DNA of 64,000 nucleotides from positions 1,818,871 to 1,882,870 of the forward strand of contig VFFE01007644.1 in NCBI GenBank assembly GCA_008921705.1. The letters run 5' to 3'. The DNA is from Burhinus oedicnemus. Taxonomy: Eukaryota > Chordata > Aves > Charadriiformes > Burhinidae. Every line of letters begins with the position of its first letter. Within the stretch, counting starts at the first letter, position 1. A model generated the notes under the pieces. That model was not told the origin of the DNA. It worked only from the letters and a program-made list of their open reading frames with translations, and did no database searches. The position numbers and the translations under genes were made by a program. Below, one piece after another: positions 40,335 through 52,600 of the stretch.

Positions 40335-41605
40335 CATAGAAAAGGCCCTTTGATTACCAGCTGTGAAATTCCATTGGAAAACCTTAAATTAAACAGAAAG
40401 ATGGAATCTCTTGCTTTTTGTAAATATAATTTTAAGTTTCAATTCCATATATCCTTTGAAAATCAACAGGAGTACGTGTAATGTCTGGACCTGAATTCCA
40501 ATTTATTTCACAGTATAAAGAAAATCTCAATGAAGGTTCAAATAGAAACATTTTACAGAGCCAGCTGTTTTCATAATTATATACTTCAGGTATTTTCTAT
40601 CTTTTCTGAAGTGTTTGCCACCAACCATCCCTCTGAAACAGGTACAGGGTTTTGGCTGCATCTAGTCTGGTTTTCACATCACAATTCCACTGGTTTATTT
40701 CCACTGGCTTAAATGAAAGATTTAGTCATGGAAGGAATGCACATTAGGAGGAAAGAACATAGAAGTTTGGTTAATGTCTGGTTGTAGGGGCTTTTCCTCT
40801 CAGTGCTGATGAGGTGAGGAGTTTTATCACGTTATCAAGAAAACACTTCAAATCCATTTTAGGCATTTTACATTTTATTTAAAAAGTTGATACTACTAAC
40901 AAAATAACTAACATCGCTGTTGCCATTGCCACTACAATTATTTCACTGAACCAATTAAGGGGGTAACATCAAAATTGAGGTGAAATCTAAGAGTGTGTAT
41001 GCTCAAGGCAATTTCTTAAATTTCAGTTACTATGAAGAATGAGAAATAGATCTCCTTGCCTTTTCAATACTGTTCTCTTTCCTTCCCTGAAAAATGTTTT
41101 AGAGGTACCAGCTCTCTGCCCCTAGTTTACAGATGGAAGTTGTAGTGATTATTTGTAAGGTCGGAAATGTGCAATCATTTAATTTCTGAAAACTCTAAAA
41201 GGATGCCTTGCTCAGGAGTATTGCACACAAATGCAGAGCAGTTCTGCTGATTAATCCTGGCAGCCTAGCAGCACAGGATAAAAGGAGGTCATTTCTAAGT
41301 AAAGATTATCACTTTTTTTTCACCCAATACATTTTTTTTGAATCATACAAAGTATAGTTCTTCTTTCTTAATGGAAATTTTCCAAAAAGATTTATCTATA
41401 GTTCCAGCTGTCTCTCTTCATGGTCCTATCTTTGAGTGGAACGAAAGGTTAGAAGAAGCTAGGCCAATAGATCTTTCATGAAAGATTAGAAGCAACCAAC
41501 TCAGGAGCATATTTAAATATAAATTGTAATTTTAAAGTGAAAAATAAAAGAATCTGTATTTTCAACATTAGCTCAGGAAAGCTGTACTATATTCAAAGCA
41601 AGACC

Positions 41606-42008
41606 AAATTTTTTATGTGGTGGGATAGCTCACATCACCAGAATGCTGCAGTGGATGTATACAGGCTCTTTAGGAAGGACTAGTTGGGCAAGCGAGAAGG
41701 CAGGTAGAAAAGAAGATGGAGCCAGACTCTTCTCAGTGGTGCCCAAAGGGCAAAACACAATGGACAAAACCTGAAGTACGGAAAATTCCATCCAAACAGT
41801 AAAATGGTGGGGTTTTTTCAATGGACAGTGGTCAAACAGTGGAACAGGTTTCCCAGAGACGTTGTAGAGTCTCCATGCTGGGATATATTTGAAACCCAAC
41901 TGGATACAGTCCTGAGCAACTTGCTCAATGTAATTTTCTTTGATTGGACTAGACGATCTCCAGACATTCCTTGCAGCCTCAGCGAGTCTGTCTGTGATTC
42001 TGTGATAT
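41606..42008 (+). mobile_element. CR1 copy D, internally deleted (endonuclease piece joined to 3' end)
   Basis: The left part, 41606-41706, reads WWDSSH (from 41618), then NAAVDVYRLFRKD up to a TAG at 41681-41683. This matches the start of the CR1 ORF2 endonuclease domain. At about 41700 the sequence jumps to the extreme 3' part of CR1: GATGGAGCCAGACTCTTCT at 41715-41733, WNRFPRDVVESP at about 41837-41872 and ATTGGACTAGACGATCTCC at 41944-41962, ending with CTGTGATTCTGTGATATCC at 41992-42010. The middle of ORF2, including the whole reverse transcriptase palm (roughly 2 kb in the family), is missing. The 3' part resembles copy E more than copies A-C. The copy is diverged and inactive. Confidence 0.85.
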
Positions 42009-43848
42009 CCATCATTCCTTAAAGCAGCTAAAAATTATTCAGACTATTTCTGAGTTTCAGATGCATTTGAGGTAACATTGCATCTTTGGAATATATTTTG
42101 TGATTGGTTTTCTTATTTTCTACATCTGCATTTTGTAGGGCCCTTTCATTGTTGTCTTTACAGCCACTCTAGAACAGGGTATATTCTTAAACAGGTATAT
42201 TTCATGACTACAAAACTGTGATCTGGGGACATCCCATAAAGCATTTTTAAACAAATCCCAATTATGATTCACATTCCAACCTACTACCCACATTTTCTCA
42301 TGATCGTTTTTTCTTTGTCTCCTTTGAAAAGGTTAGGTGTTTACATATAGAAGCTTTTTGATAAGAACATAGGCTTTTTAAAAAATTTTTTTCATCAGTT
42401 TTTTATTGGAGGGTGCTTTTTCACAATCCAAGTAGATTTGTTTTATGGGACTTTTATAGAGCAATTACTATTGTGAGGGGCTTTCATTGTGCAATTAAGA
42501 CAAATGTTCTGCCACATTCATTAATTACTGGAACGCTGAAAACACCAAACAAAACAAAGCACTCTGTCTTGAAAGTAATTGAAGAATCACTTAAGCTAGA
42601 GCACCCTGCATTGGAAAATGTAAGGTACTAACAAGCAGGCTGAACATCTGCTATCTGTATTACTTCTTCTATAACAGAACGTGTCAAAATGAAGATATTA
42701 GAGGTGCTGCCTACCTCCAAATACATCCTGCTTCTGAAAAAGGCTACTTCTCAGTAAAAATTCATGAGGTTTTTAATCACGACTTTATCATTAAAAGATG
42801 TAGTTTGTGTGATGAGGTAGCTCAGAAAGAGGCATCACATATATGCACCTTTCTTCCACATACTTCAAATACCGAGTCCAGTGTCCATCTTCCAATCTCA
42901 AATGAGACTACTTGGCACCTTTGTCTCAACAAAAGCCAAAACATAGAGAGGTGAGTTGCCACTCTTCACTCTAGCGGTTATTGTGATGCCATGAAAAGTT
43001 TATGAATGCCAAATTTCAAGTTCCTGAAGCTGACTGTCATATAGTCCAGTTTTCACACAAGTGGTGATTAAGAAATCTACAGTAACCATCAAATCAGCTT
43101 GCCTCCCAGGACTGCTGTGAAGATTTTCAATCTTGATGCCATCTTTTGTCCATGCAGTTCATTACAGTGCCTGTGCACCACTTGATGTTTAATGTATTTA
43201 CCATCACAAATCCCTAGTGTAGTAGGGAAACAGCGTTAAACCCAGCACAGAGCGGGTATAAGAAATCTGCAATGGAACAAAGATTGCATTCTAGTGTCTG
43301 AAAGCTGTCATTCTAACTACTGGATCAACCATAATCTGCAGATTCTGAGGCTCTGACAAGGCTCTATAACCGCTATGTGAGATTTTAATCATAAAAACTA
43401 TTTTAGTTAATAGGAAGCTGGGTTTCTTTCTCAGGTTTCAGACAGGAGAAATAGTGAAAAGGTATTTCTTTGTCAGCAGTAATCCCTTACAAGCTTTTCT
43501 CTCTACGGTTTTGCTTTTCTCCTTGCTCCTCATTAGCTGCATTAGGCATCATAATCCCATTATGGAAATGAGTTGATGAGCTAGGAGACATCCTCCCCAA
43601 AAAACATCTTCTCTAGAGAGTTGAAGAAGAGGGAAAGACATCATCTTAAACCTATTTCCAGCCAATCAGAATAGGAATGTGAGCAATCAGTGACCAAAGC
43701 CATATTATAATAAGGGAATTAGAACTGAAACCATAGTGTTCAGAAAATCCATTTTCAGGCTTTAGGAATAATTCTTCCCTGATGACTCCCAGTTTTCAAG
43801 GCTTGTTTGTCTGATAACAATGAGAAAATTCACTCTTGTGCTGCATAA

Positions 43849-44342
43849 TGGAGTGCCAAAGTATACAGCACATCCAAAAACTTCATTTCAGTACTGAAAT
43901 CATCTGTCAAATGCCACAATATCTATCTTACACAGCTGAACAAATTTGCCAATCTTTTAGTAGAATATGATAATGGTGATGAATGCATTGACAAGATGAC
44001 ATGCGCTCCAGCAGCAAGCAATATTTCAGAGAGGGATTTTCTTTCTAAAACAAAGTAAGATATCACAATCAACCTTGTGGATAAATTGCTGCGTAGAAAT
44101 TGAGGAAGATTCTTGATGATCCTCTGTCAAACATCCTTCACCATGTAACAGTTAATCCTGTGGCAAACACCCTGACTGAGAAGCTGTGTATTTCTGTGTC
44201 TGCTATGAACCAAGACTGCCCCAATGAAGTTTTTATTGTAGACAAGATTATATTGTGGCACTTGAAATCAGGGATTTTCTATTCCTACTGGACTGAAATT
44301 AAAAATCTGAGGATAGAAGACTTGCCTCTTGGAAAGTGCTAA
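43849..44342 (+). other. Two neighbouring open frames of unknown origin
   Basis: An open stretch without ATG at its head runs from 43849 to a TAA at 44026-44028 (about 59 codons, including KFANLLVEYDNGDECIDKM). After a gap, an 80-codon ATG-started frame runs at 44100-44342 and includes TLTEKLCISVSAMNQ. Both have mixed, protein-like residue use, unlike the leucine, lysine and phenylalanine-rich chance frames elsewhere. I recognise no family. They could be pieces of a decayed transposon or retrocopy, or chance. No splice structure or start context supports a host gene. Confidence 0.2.
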
Positions 44343-45639
44343 TGTTTTATTTTTCAAGCAAAATTAAACAGAGTGCTTCAATCTTACCCAATTTCTTACT
44401 GAAAAAAAATGCCCATTTTGGCTTTCCCTATGTAGCCTACATTGTGTGCCTGTCATCCATACATTTGGCTTTCCCAGGCACCAACCCCTGGTCTGTATGA
44501 ATGAGGAAAGGGTAGAGCATTGGTCCCATTGCAGAACATAATGACCTTCAGTGACAAGCTACTTTGGAGACTTCTATGTACTTCTGTGTAAGAAAACACA
44601 GAAAGGTACTTGCTGCTAAAACAAGGAGATTAAAACGTTGACATGGCCCGAGTTACTTCGTTCCCTAGACTATTCTAGGGTCCTGCTCAGAACTGGTTCT
44701 CCAAACTAAGTCATTGTTTAACGGTTAAAGTAGATTTCTTCTCTCTGAAAATGCCTCCCCCTCAAAGTAGGGCATAGGCTTTGATACATGGGGATAAACT
44801 GGGGTGGGATTTTGAAGTCTATTGACAGGATTGATTCTCCAGCTGCCTTACATTGGGGGATCACTGAGTGGATGAATTTTATTCCAACCAAGAAGGTGTG
44901 GGATCTGTTTATTGTAAGCTTCTAAACCTCTCAAGTTTTGTTACCATTTTATTATCATAAAATCTTTACTAAAAAGGGGAAATCAAATCTACGGTTTTAT
45001 TACAGATGACACTACCTAGACATCTTAATAGAGTAGGTTGTTTTATTAAGTTTTTCTGTCAATCCGTGATTTTGTATACTGGGAACTACTCATTTGTGCA
45101 TCATTGAAATAAGTGACTGTTAGATGAGAGACAACTTGAGACCCACTTTCATTTGCATTTAGCAAGTCAAGCTGTTGTTTTTCACATAATTTATTAAATG
45201 AGTTTCAGAAAGATACACACATTTCAATATCCCAGGAAGATACTTGTGATTCATATCCAGTGTCTGTTCTTCAGATTCCTTAAGAAAAATCCTACGTGTT
45301 GCATTTATAAAAATCTATCACTAAAGTCTGGGAGGAGAGCTGTGTAAAACATTTGCATAGCACCTTCTTGGTGGGCTAAATGATGTGGAAGTAGCCCTCC
45401 TTCAGGTTTTATTACGTGCTTGAAATGCAAAATATTAATCAAAGGCTCAATAAAGTAAAAGAAAATGCATTGTAAAACAGACACTTGATATTTTTTGTCT
45501 GAAATAAATGGAAGGCTGAAAGATGATTTCAGTTGCTGACCTGAACAGAGCAGTAGAGAGCAGTAGGCAGTGGAGGCACTGAAAATAAATCTCCCATGAA
45601 ACACGCTCTCCATCTGTCTTTTTCCCTTGCTGTAGGGAA

Positions 45640-46120
45640 GGAGGCAGAACTTCCCTGGAGTCTGCCCTCTGCAGCACCTGAGCCCCGTTTGCAGCTCTGT
45701 CCACCCTTCAGCGCCCCCATAGATGGTAGCGCTTATTTATTCTGGCCGCTTTAGAGCCAGAAATTATTATTTGCTTGCAGTGAGTAACAGCTAGAGAGCA
45801 GTGCCCCGGTGCAGAACGCGCTGCTATGAACAGGGCACAGCGCGCTCGGCAGACGACTCTGCAGCCCGTGTACGAGCTCCTAGCAGAGCCTGGACGAGAA
45901 ACCACGCAGTGAGCACACAGGGCGACAGTGAGATGGTTCTGGTTCTGGTGTTAAGCAGCAGTCACAGGTAAACTTCATGTAAGGATTGAGAAGGTGTCGC
46001 AGTCGCGTTACATGGACCCACAAAAAGTTAATTTAGCTCCTGCAAATGAAGAGCCTTTTACTGGAGTTCGCAGCAGCCGCCTCTCTTGCTGCTGCGCAGC
46101 ATCACCCAGATTTACCCACA
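45640..46120. promoter_or_regulatory. CpG-rich block, possible promoter or regulatory element
   Basis: Roughly 25 CpG sites fall in about 480 bases here, in DNA where CpG is otherwise rare outside CR1. Dense spots include AACGCGCTG near 45817, CAGCGCGCTCGGCAGACG at 45839-45856 and TCGCAGTCGCG near 45997. A strong splice-donor-like CAGGTAAAC lies at 45965-45973 on the plus strand at the downstream edge, as expected for a first exon, and a TTATTTATT lies at 45733-45741. CCCCCATAGATGGTAGCGC at 45713-45731 resembles the CTCF core with one mismatch in its key part. No TATA-start-exon arrangement can be proved and no open frame here looks coding. Confidence 0.3.
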
Positions 46121-46867
46121 GTTTCACAGAACGAGGGAGAAATTTTAAAACAGACAAGCTGAAAACTGCCATCTTCAGAGAGTATTTTTACATCATATTT
46201 ATAATAGCACAGATATTTATAGAATAAATAGCATTAGGAAGGTTATTAATAGCAGCAGGCAAGAAACAGTTTCCCTGGAACAGGCGCTGTGTGTAGAAGT
46301 CTGTTAGCAAAACCAAGGATATGGATAAATGCGGAATGTGAGGTAACAATCCTAACGCTTCAGGCGCTAATGATTTCTGTTGCATCTAGTCAGCAACAGA
46401 AGTGATATGCAAAGGAGTGAAGGACAGAAAGGTTGATAAAGAAAGCTATTTTGGAAAATATGATTTAGAAATAACCTCCAAATGCAAAATAGGAATTTGC
46501 CAGTGTAAGCTCAGCTTCTGGTGACTTTGAAATATGTATTTCCAATTTGTTACTAGCCTTTTAGAAAACAAAACAAACTGTTTGGTGACTTTTGTCTGGT
46601 TTTTGAAACAAAGACATTAGTAATGGAGCATTTTATCCTTGCTCTGTGGTGACACAGATCCTCGGGGAATTAAAAAAAAGAAAGAATACACTTAATGGCA
46701 AACCTATTGAGCAATCTAATTGTACAAACTACTTCTGAAGTTTTATCCTTTTTATCTTAAACAATTTGCGTCCCTCAAAAGCTTTTCATGAGATGGATTT
46801 CATCTCTGAACAGCATTTCATGCTTCTTTATACTACGTTGGTGGGGATTTTGGGGTATTCATTTTTC

Positions 46868-46905
46868 TTTTTTTTTTTTTTTTGTTTTGTTTTGTTGTTG
46901 TTGTT
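46868..46905 (+). repeat. T tract grading into GTTTT and GTT repeats
   Basis: Sixteen T followed by two GTTTT and several GTT units; simple sequence. Confidence 0.8.
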
Positions 46906-49039
46906 AAAGAAATGGAAATACGTTAATAAATCCAGAGGGTGGGGTTTTTTCTTGCTCATTCCAGAAATATACTTCCAGGGAGCTTAGCACATCAAATACT
47001 TAAAACAGCGTACGACAGCTGGTTTGTGCTGTGTCTGGTGGCCGTTGTTCCTGCCCGGCTCGTGATAGCTGCTGTAAAACACTGGATTTGGCTGGATTCT
47101 CACGGTCGCTCATGTCCCAGCTGGTGTTTAGGAGCACCAGCACAGGTAGAGAGGAAACTGGTTTACGTGTATGTGTACCTCTGCCCTCTCCTGGATGGAA
47201 TTAGAATTGTTCGATTATGTGCCTGTTTTTTCAGACAGCCATATGAGGTTGTATTTCTGGAGTAACAGGGTTGAAATTTTTGCTTTGGTGATACTGTAAG
47301 GCTAGATTATACAGCTGCTTCCTAAATTACCATTTAGGAAGTCCCGGGAGCAATCCTACAGAAACATACAGGACTCCTGCGGAAACAATTGCTTTTATAG
47401 AGCTTGCGTAACTCAGACTACAGGTGGTTTTAATCATCATTACTATGAGTGCAAAGCAGAGATGACCAAGTGGTAATTAGCTTGTTATTGATTTCTTAAT
47501 AGAGTTGTCTCTTTGTTAAAAATAGGATCGTGTAAGGAAGATAGCTTATCCCTCCTGACGGACTGCTGGAGAGGTATACTCAGCCTGCTCACCCTGAGGC
47601 ACCTTTTCATGCAGCCTTGCTGGAAAATTATTTCCAATTTTTATGTATTTCTGTAGACCTCTCCAAGAACATCCTGACCTCCTAGAAGCCTTTTCACCTG
47701 TGAACCAATCTCCAAAGTTTGCATCTATACAAGTCAGCATAAATCTGCCAAAATTGTTTAAATCAGAAGTAGCTCAGTCTGTACTTAGAATTACCCAGAG
47801 TTCTGTATTTGTGCATCGTGAAGATGAAATGTGTGCACTGAGGCAGTAAGAAATGTATCCTCAGTGTAGATCACTTCTTTACAGTGAGTATCTTTGAGTC
47901 ACTTGCTAATTCTTCTGGTTAACCGAAAGTGACTTTTGTGGTCTTTCTGCTTCTGTAGAGTACTTACTGAGTTTTAACTAGTGTCTGCAGTCTCCTGAAG
48001 ATATTGTATCCAGGGTTTAAAAAATTCCCTGTGCATAAGGTGAGAAAGAATTTGTTTTCTTTGTGAACAGTTGTAGTGTTGGACACCGGAGTTTATGAGC
48101 AACATGGAGGTGGAGACCAGAGATGTATCATAAGAGAGAAGGTGTTTTGTTCTTTTGCCTCTTCTCATTAGAACCCAGAGGCAGGGTAATATAAGCCTGA
48201 AGGAAACTGCTTCCCTTCACAGTCACTGCGATTGTGGCTGCTGGAGTGTGTAATTACATGGAGGGAAAAAGAGCATGCAATGAAAGGTTGTCGAAAGCCT
48301 GAGGACTCCTAATCTCTCTGTCTGTTGTCGGGAAGTAAAGCCCTCTGTGGCAGAACATGTTTGGGTAATTGGAAATGGGACACCCACTGCTTTCATTAGC
48401 CTGACTGTACCTATGTTAAATAATTGTATATTGATAGTCTTTTCCTAATGCCCAGAAAGTTCTTATCTCTAGAGAAAGGGAAAACAGAGGCGATATTTTA
48501 TAATCTGTACAACATTCTTAAAACTATCAATTTAATAATGGTGCAACCGAGAATGAAAGCAGTGCGTAATATTGAGAGGATATAGCTGGACAATGCTTCT
48601 TTGAAGTTCAAGAGAGGATAAGTGATGGCAGGGAAAAGGGGAGAAAACCAGCAGTGGGTAATGTCAGTACATCCTGACTTCTCTTTTTCGGGTTCACCTT
48701 TGTCTAAAGAGAGGAAGCTGGAGAGAAAAGTGTGTATCATTGTGTTGGGCAAACAAGAAAGTATTGTAAAACCAAGGACAAAGTGAGAATTTGTATGTGA
48801 ACTCCTTTGTCACTAAGTTCCCCAACCTTCAAACCAACAGAGAAATTAAGAAACAATTATAATTTTTTGAGTATTTCAGATATATAATGAGCAATATTCT
48901 AGATACCCAGGATACCAAGTAGAATTGGGACGTTTCATTCTGCCCTGAGAATGGAGCTGGAATATATGAAACCCAGAGGAGAAAAAACACCCCTGTTGTC
49001 AGTGAGTTCAGCTGTCATTCACAAAGTCACAATGCCCTT

Positions 49040-49680
49040 GCACTGTCGTGCCCAAAGCAGTGTGCCCTTGTGGCAAAGAATACTAATGGTATCCTGGGCT
49101 GCATTAGACGAAATATTGGCAGCAGTTCAAGGGAGGTGATCTTTCCCCTCTGCTCAGCACTGGTGAGGGCACACCTGGAGCACTATGCCCAGTTCTGGGC
49201 TCCTCAGTGCAAGAGAAACACAGACATGCTGGAGAGAAGGGCTGTGGAGATGATTAAGGGACTGGAGCAATGCTCACATGAGGAAAGGCTGAGAGAGCTG
49301 GGACCGTTGAGCCTGAAGAAGAGACAGCTCGAGGGGTGTGTGTCTTACTAATGTATATAAATACCTGAAAGCAGGGTGCACAGAGGATGGAGCCAGGCTC
49401 TCTTCAGTGGTGTCCAGTGAAAGAACCGGTGAGAACGGGCACAAACTGAAACACAGGAGGTTCCGTTTGAACATCCTGAAACACTTTTTTACTGTGAGGG
49501 TGACTGAGCACTGGAACAGGTTGCCCAGGGAGGTTATGGAGTCTCCATCCTTGGAGATATGCAAAAGCCATCTGGACGCAGTCCTGGGAAGCTGGCTCTA
49601 GGTGACCCTGCTTGAGCAGGTGACCAGGTGACTTCCAGAGGTTCCTCGCAACCTCGGCTGTTATGTGATCCCGTGAAGTC
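49040..49680 (+). mobile_element. CR1 copy E, older subfamily, 5' truncated
   Basis: This is a CR1 3' fragment of about 0.64 kb. It starts around AGCAGTGTGCCCTTGTGGC at 49057-49075 and ends near 49680 with AGAGGTTCCTCGCAACCTC and the worn octamer TGTGATCCCGTGAAG. It is the CR1 type whose 3' part reads GATGGAGCCAGGCTCTCTTC and GAGCACTGGAACAGGTTGCCC, distinct from copies A-C. Divergence from the family pattern is clearly higher than in copies A and C, so it is an older insertion. The left end is uncertain because homology fades between 48930 and 49057. Confidence 0.9.
49070..49601 (+). pseudogene. CR1 ORF2 C-terminal remnant (copy E)
   Basis: Two open pieces in different frames together cover the ORF2 C-terminal region. 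The first (49070-49351) carries [49 protein letters not shown] and LSLKKRQLEG. The second (49338-49601) carries YKYLKAGCTEDGARL, HKLKHRRFRLNILKHFFTV and EHWNRLPREVMESPS, ending at the stop in GGCTCTAGG. The frame break lies near 49335-49350, where GACCTGATCA-like sequence of the family is altered. No catalytic motifs are present, and the remnant is non-functional. Confidence 0.88.
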
Positions 49681-52600
49681 TCTAGTTTGCTGTAGCAGAA
49701 GTAAGCTTGACAATAACCCATTTAGTGCTGCTTACTACTGCATCTGAGATGGCTACCGTTTTGGGGAAGATGGCTTAGAAAACTCTACAATCATCCCATC
49801 ATGCAAGAACTAAATCCAGGGCAGGAAGAAAACTCTTTGCTAACCAATACAGCAGTACTGCAGGGTTCAGGATCTGGCTTGAAAGCAGCGAAGAGATGAA
49901 AACTAGAGCTTGCCCTCCTCTCCTCCTTCAGGGATGAGAGATGATGCAATTTGACACCACGGCTTATTTTTTATGCACTCAGAAAAGGGGAAAAAGAGGC
50001 ATAGTTTAGATATGCCAAACTCTTTCTTAAAAATAAAACTGTAAGATGTGGTTCAGCCCACATACTATGCAGGAGTATAAATGGACACAAAACGTGTTTT
50101 ACAGACTCCTACAAAATACCTTTTTATAAATACTAGATCAATGTTTTCTCAAATACTCGATCACAGCCTTCCCAAGTCTCTAAAAGGGGTCATAAAATGT
50201 TACTCAGCAGAGTCAGCAGCAGCTCTGCTCCTACAGGGCAGAGGAGTGTGAACAGGCTGTAATTACTGGCTTCAAGTGTTGTCAGTAGTCAGGGTCCTAT
50301 TAGCTATCATTAATTGGTGGCAACAGTTCAGGCAATTGTACAAAGACATATGAGCCAAAAGGACATTGCAGGTTCCAAAAGTTGAAGAATGACAGCATCA
50401 GAGCAATGGACCTACTCGGGTAAATTGCAAACATACCCCAAATTCTCCCTAAGATACCAACACTTGTTACAAATCTGATTGCAGAAGAGGCATGTCTTAC
50501 TGCTGTTAAATGAGTGTTGTGTAACATTGCCAGCTGCACTGCATTTCCATTTTGCACTTGAGCAGTGTCAAGGAGACCTCATGAGCTAGTGAGCAAATTG
50601 TGGCCCAATAACAGCCATCTCCAACTGATGTATTCTGTATATGTTGCTTTCAATAAGCAATGATACCAACTATTGCAGAGCAGCTAAAATATACAACTCT
50701 TTAAAGAAACAATGTAACCACAGAATTGTTTGAGTCAAGTCAGCCTTTTTTAAGGGAAAGATGACAAGACAAGAAATCGCATGTTCTGTTGTTCACTGGG
50801 GTCTGTTAGATACGTTATTTATTGTTATTTTACTATAGTTTTTAAAAGATTTTACAGTCGTTGGCAAGATTCTCTACACATACTATGCTCCATCCATGAT
50901 GAACTGAAGCTCCCATTAATGTCAGCGAGAGCTCTGGATCAATAGCAAAATATAGCCCCAGGGGTCTCAGGTGTGCTGTAATCATCACTGCGTCTCCTTC
51001 GTGGGGGTTGGAGGGCTGAAGGAGGAGAACTGTATACCTAGACAGTATTCATATAGTCAGATCCTGTATCAGGCTGGTCAACATCTGACCTCAGGTCTCA
51101 TAGCGGCAGAAAAAAATCTCTTCCAGAACAAAGTTAGCCAAGATTTTAATACTGAACTTTACAGGCACCATAGAGCTTGGATTTTTTTAAACTGTGTAAC
51201 TTCCTAAACTGTCTTTCAGATTATCCTTCATGCAGACTTGTGATTCAGAAAGTCTACCTCATGCTCTCTTGTTGCAGATATTTTTTTAAGTGTTCTGGCT
51301 TCCAAGAATTCTTTTTTTGCCTTTTTTTTTTAAAGAAAGGATTTTCTCTTTCTGAAACACTATGTCATGCTTTGGCTTTTATGTCTCTGGCTGGGCATGA
51401 AGTCATGAGAGCTTTGCCATTTACTTCAGTTGGGAGAAGAATTGAGGTGCTTGAATGATGTCTTTGGAGGAAGGACTATATTAATCTAGGTCTTGCATAG
51501 CTCTTTATATATTTATGAGTCTGTTTAATGGATTATTAATAAATTCTCTTCAGATCTTACATGCTGTCCTCATATTCTCCCTCTGTTTCACCAACGATGC
51601 CAACTTTAAGAGGTTTTTAGTAGAATTTCCCACAAGCACCTTCTTGTTTCCTTGCATGCCTGGAATGTCATCCCTGTGAAAGTGTATGAAGTTTCTGCAG
51701 TGCCCTCCTCTAACTCTTCCTTGTAACTTGCATCTACTATGGTTCTGTGCAAAGAGCTTGACAATGCTGTCATTCTTGTTACTCGTACTAAAACCATCAC
51801 TCTTCTACTTTGTGCAAAGACCATCTTTTCATTATATAAGTGTACAGTACCTGAGGGACTGTGTGGTTTCAGTTTGAAAAGAGTGCCATTATATATTACT
51901 AAAATTGTGATCAGTGCTGATTTTAGTCATCAAATTAACAGTATGTCATAGTTTATTAAATTAATCATCAATGTGCTATCTTTTAACAGTTTTAAAACAG
52001 TTATTAATGTACTATGTTTATACACACATATATTTTTAGGAGGCCCAAATGAATTCTAGCAGATATATTTTTTCAGCTGTCACCAAAAACTTCGTTGTTA
52101 ATAATTTTTGAGTCAGCTCATGGAACATCCTATGCAGCTGTGCATCTAAGAGCAATGGAAATGCTTCTTTTCTGTTACTCTCCCTAGCACCTGCAATAAG
52201 TATTTCCCTGGAACACAGGGAAAGAAGAAAATACCGTATAAGAAAATGATGGTCCACTTTCAAGTAGGTCCCCACAAAAAAATTATATAGTCCTGTCATC
52301 TTTGGGAAAGAGGCAGGTCATGTCCTCACCGTCATTAACCGTGGGAAGGCTACAAGTGTTTAAATGGGTGAAATAAGCCAAGATCGTGAATACCATCATG
52401 GTTTTTATATACAGCACAATTTGAGGACAGCAAGACCACTTATTCAGGCTTGCTCAGTCACTGAAGGCGTAGCCCGAATAAAAATGATAGTCCTTTATTG
52501 ACTAACCCATAGGTCATTGCTCAGGTAAAATTGCTGTAAAATGTCTTTCTTAGACGCTTGCTACAAGTAAAGACCATGATTTGTCTTAGCTGCATGTCCC

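Larger units (their letters stand above)
34422..41605. other. Unique AT-rich DNA, no gene recognised
   Basis: The stretch holds a small hairpin at 37883-37919, a CAAA microsatellite at 40286-40334, and a weak MIR-like trace near 41119-41168 that I did not annotate. A motif near 35189-35207 resembles the CCATTGAAGTCAATGG class of old relics. Open frames are short (91 codons or less). Confidence 0.6.
42009..49039. other. Unique DNA with a CpG-rich block and unexplained open frames
   Basis: No named gene was found. Points of note, listed separately, are the open frames at 43849-44342 and the CpG-rich block at 45640-46120. A T tract with GTTTT and GTT units lies at 46868-46905. The stretch 46985-47160 is also somewhat GC-rich and contains a CAGGTAGAG splice-donor-like site at 47143, without other support. 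Confidence 0.55.

Noticed and set aside
41119..41168. Possible third MIR fragment (CCTAGTTTACAGATGGAAGT)
   Set aside because: Only the ACAGATGG core is convincing; the following bases do not keep the MIR order well enough.
46939..47265. 108-codon plus-strand frame with hydrophobic segments
   Set aside because: No signal of conservation or domain; it begins just after a T-rich simple repeat and lies in a locally GC-raised stretch that lengthens chance frames.
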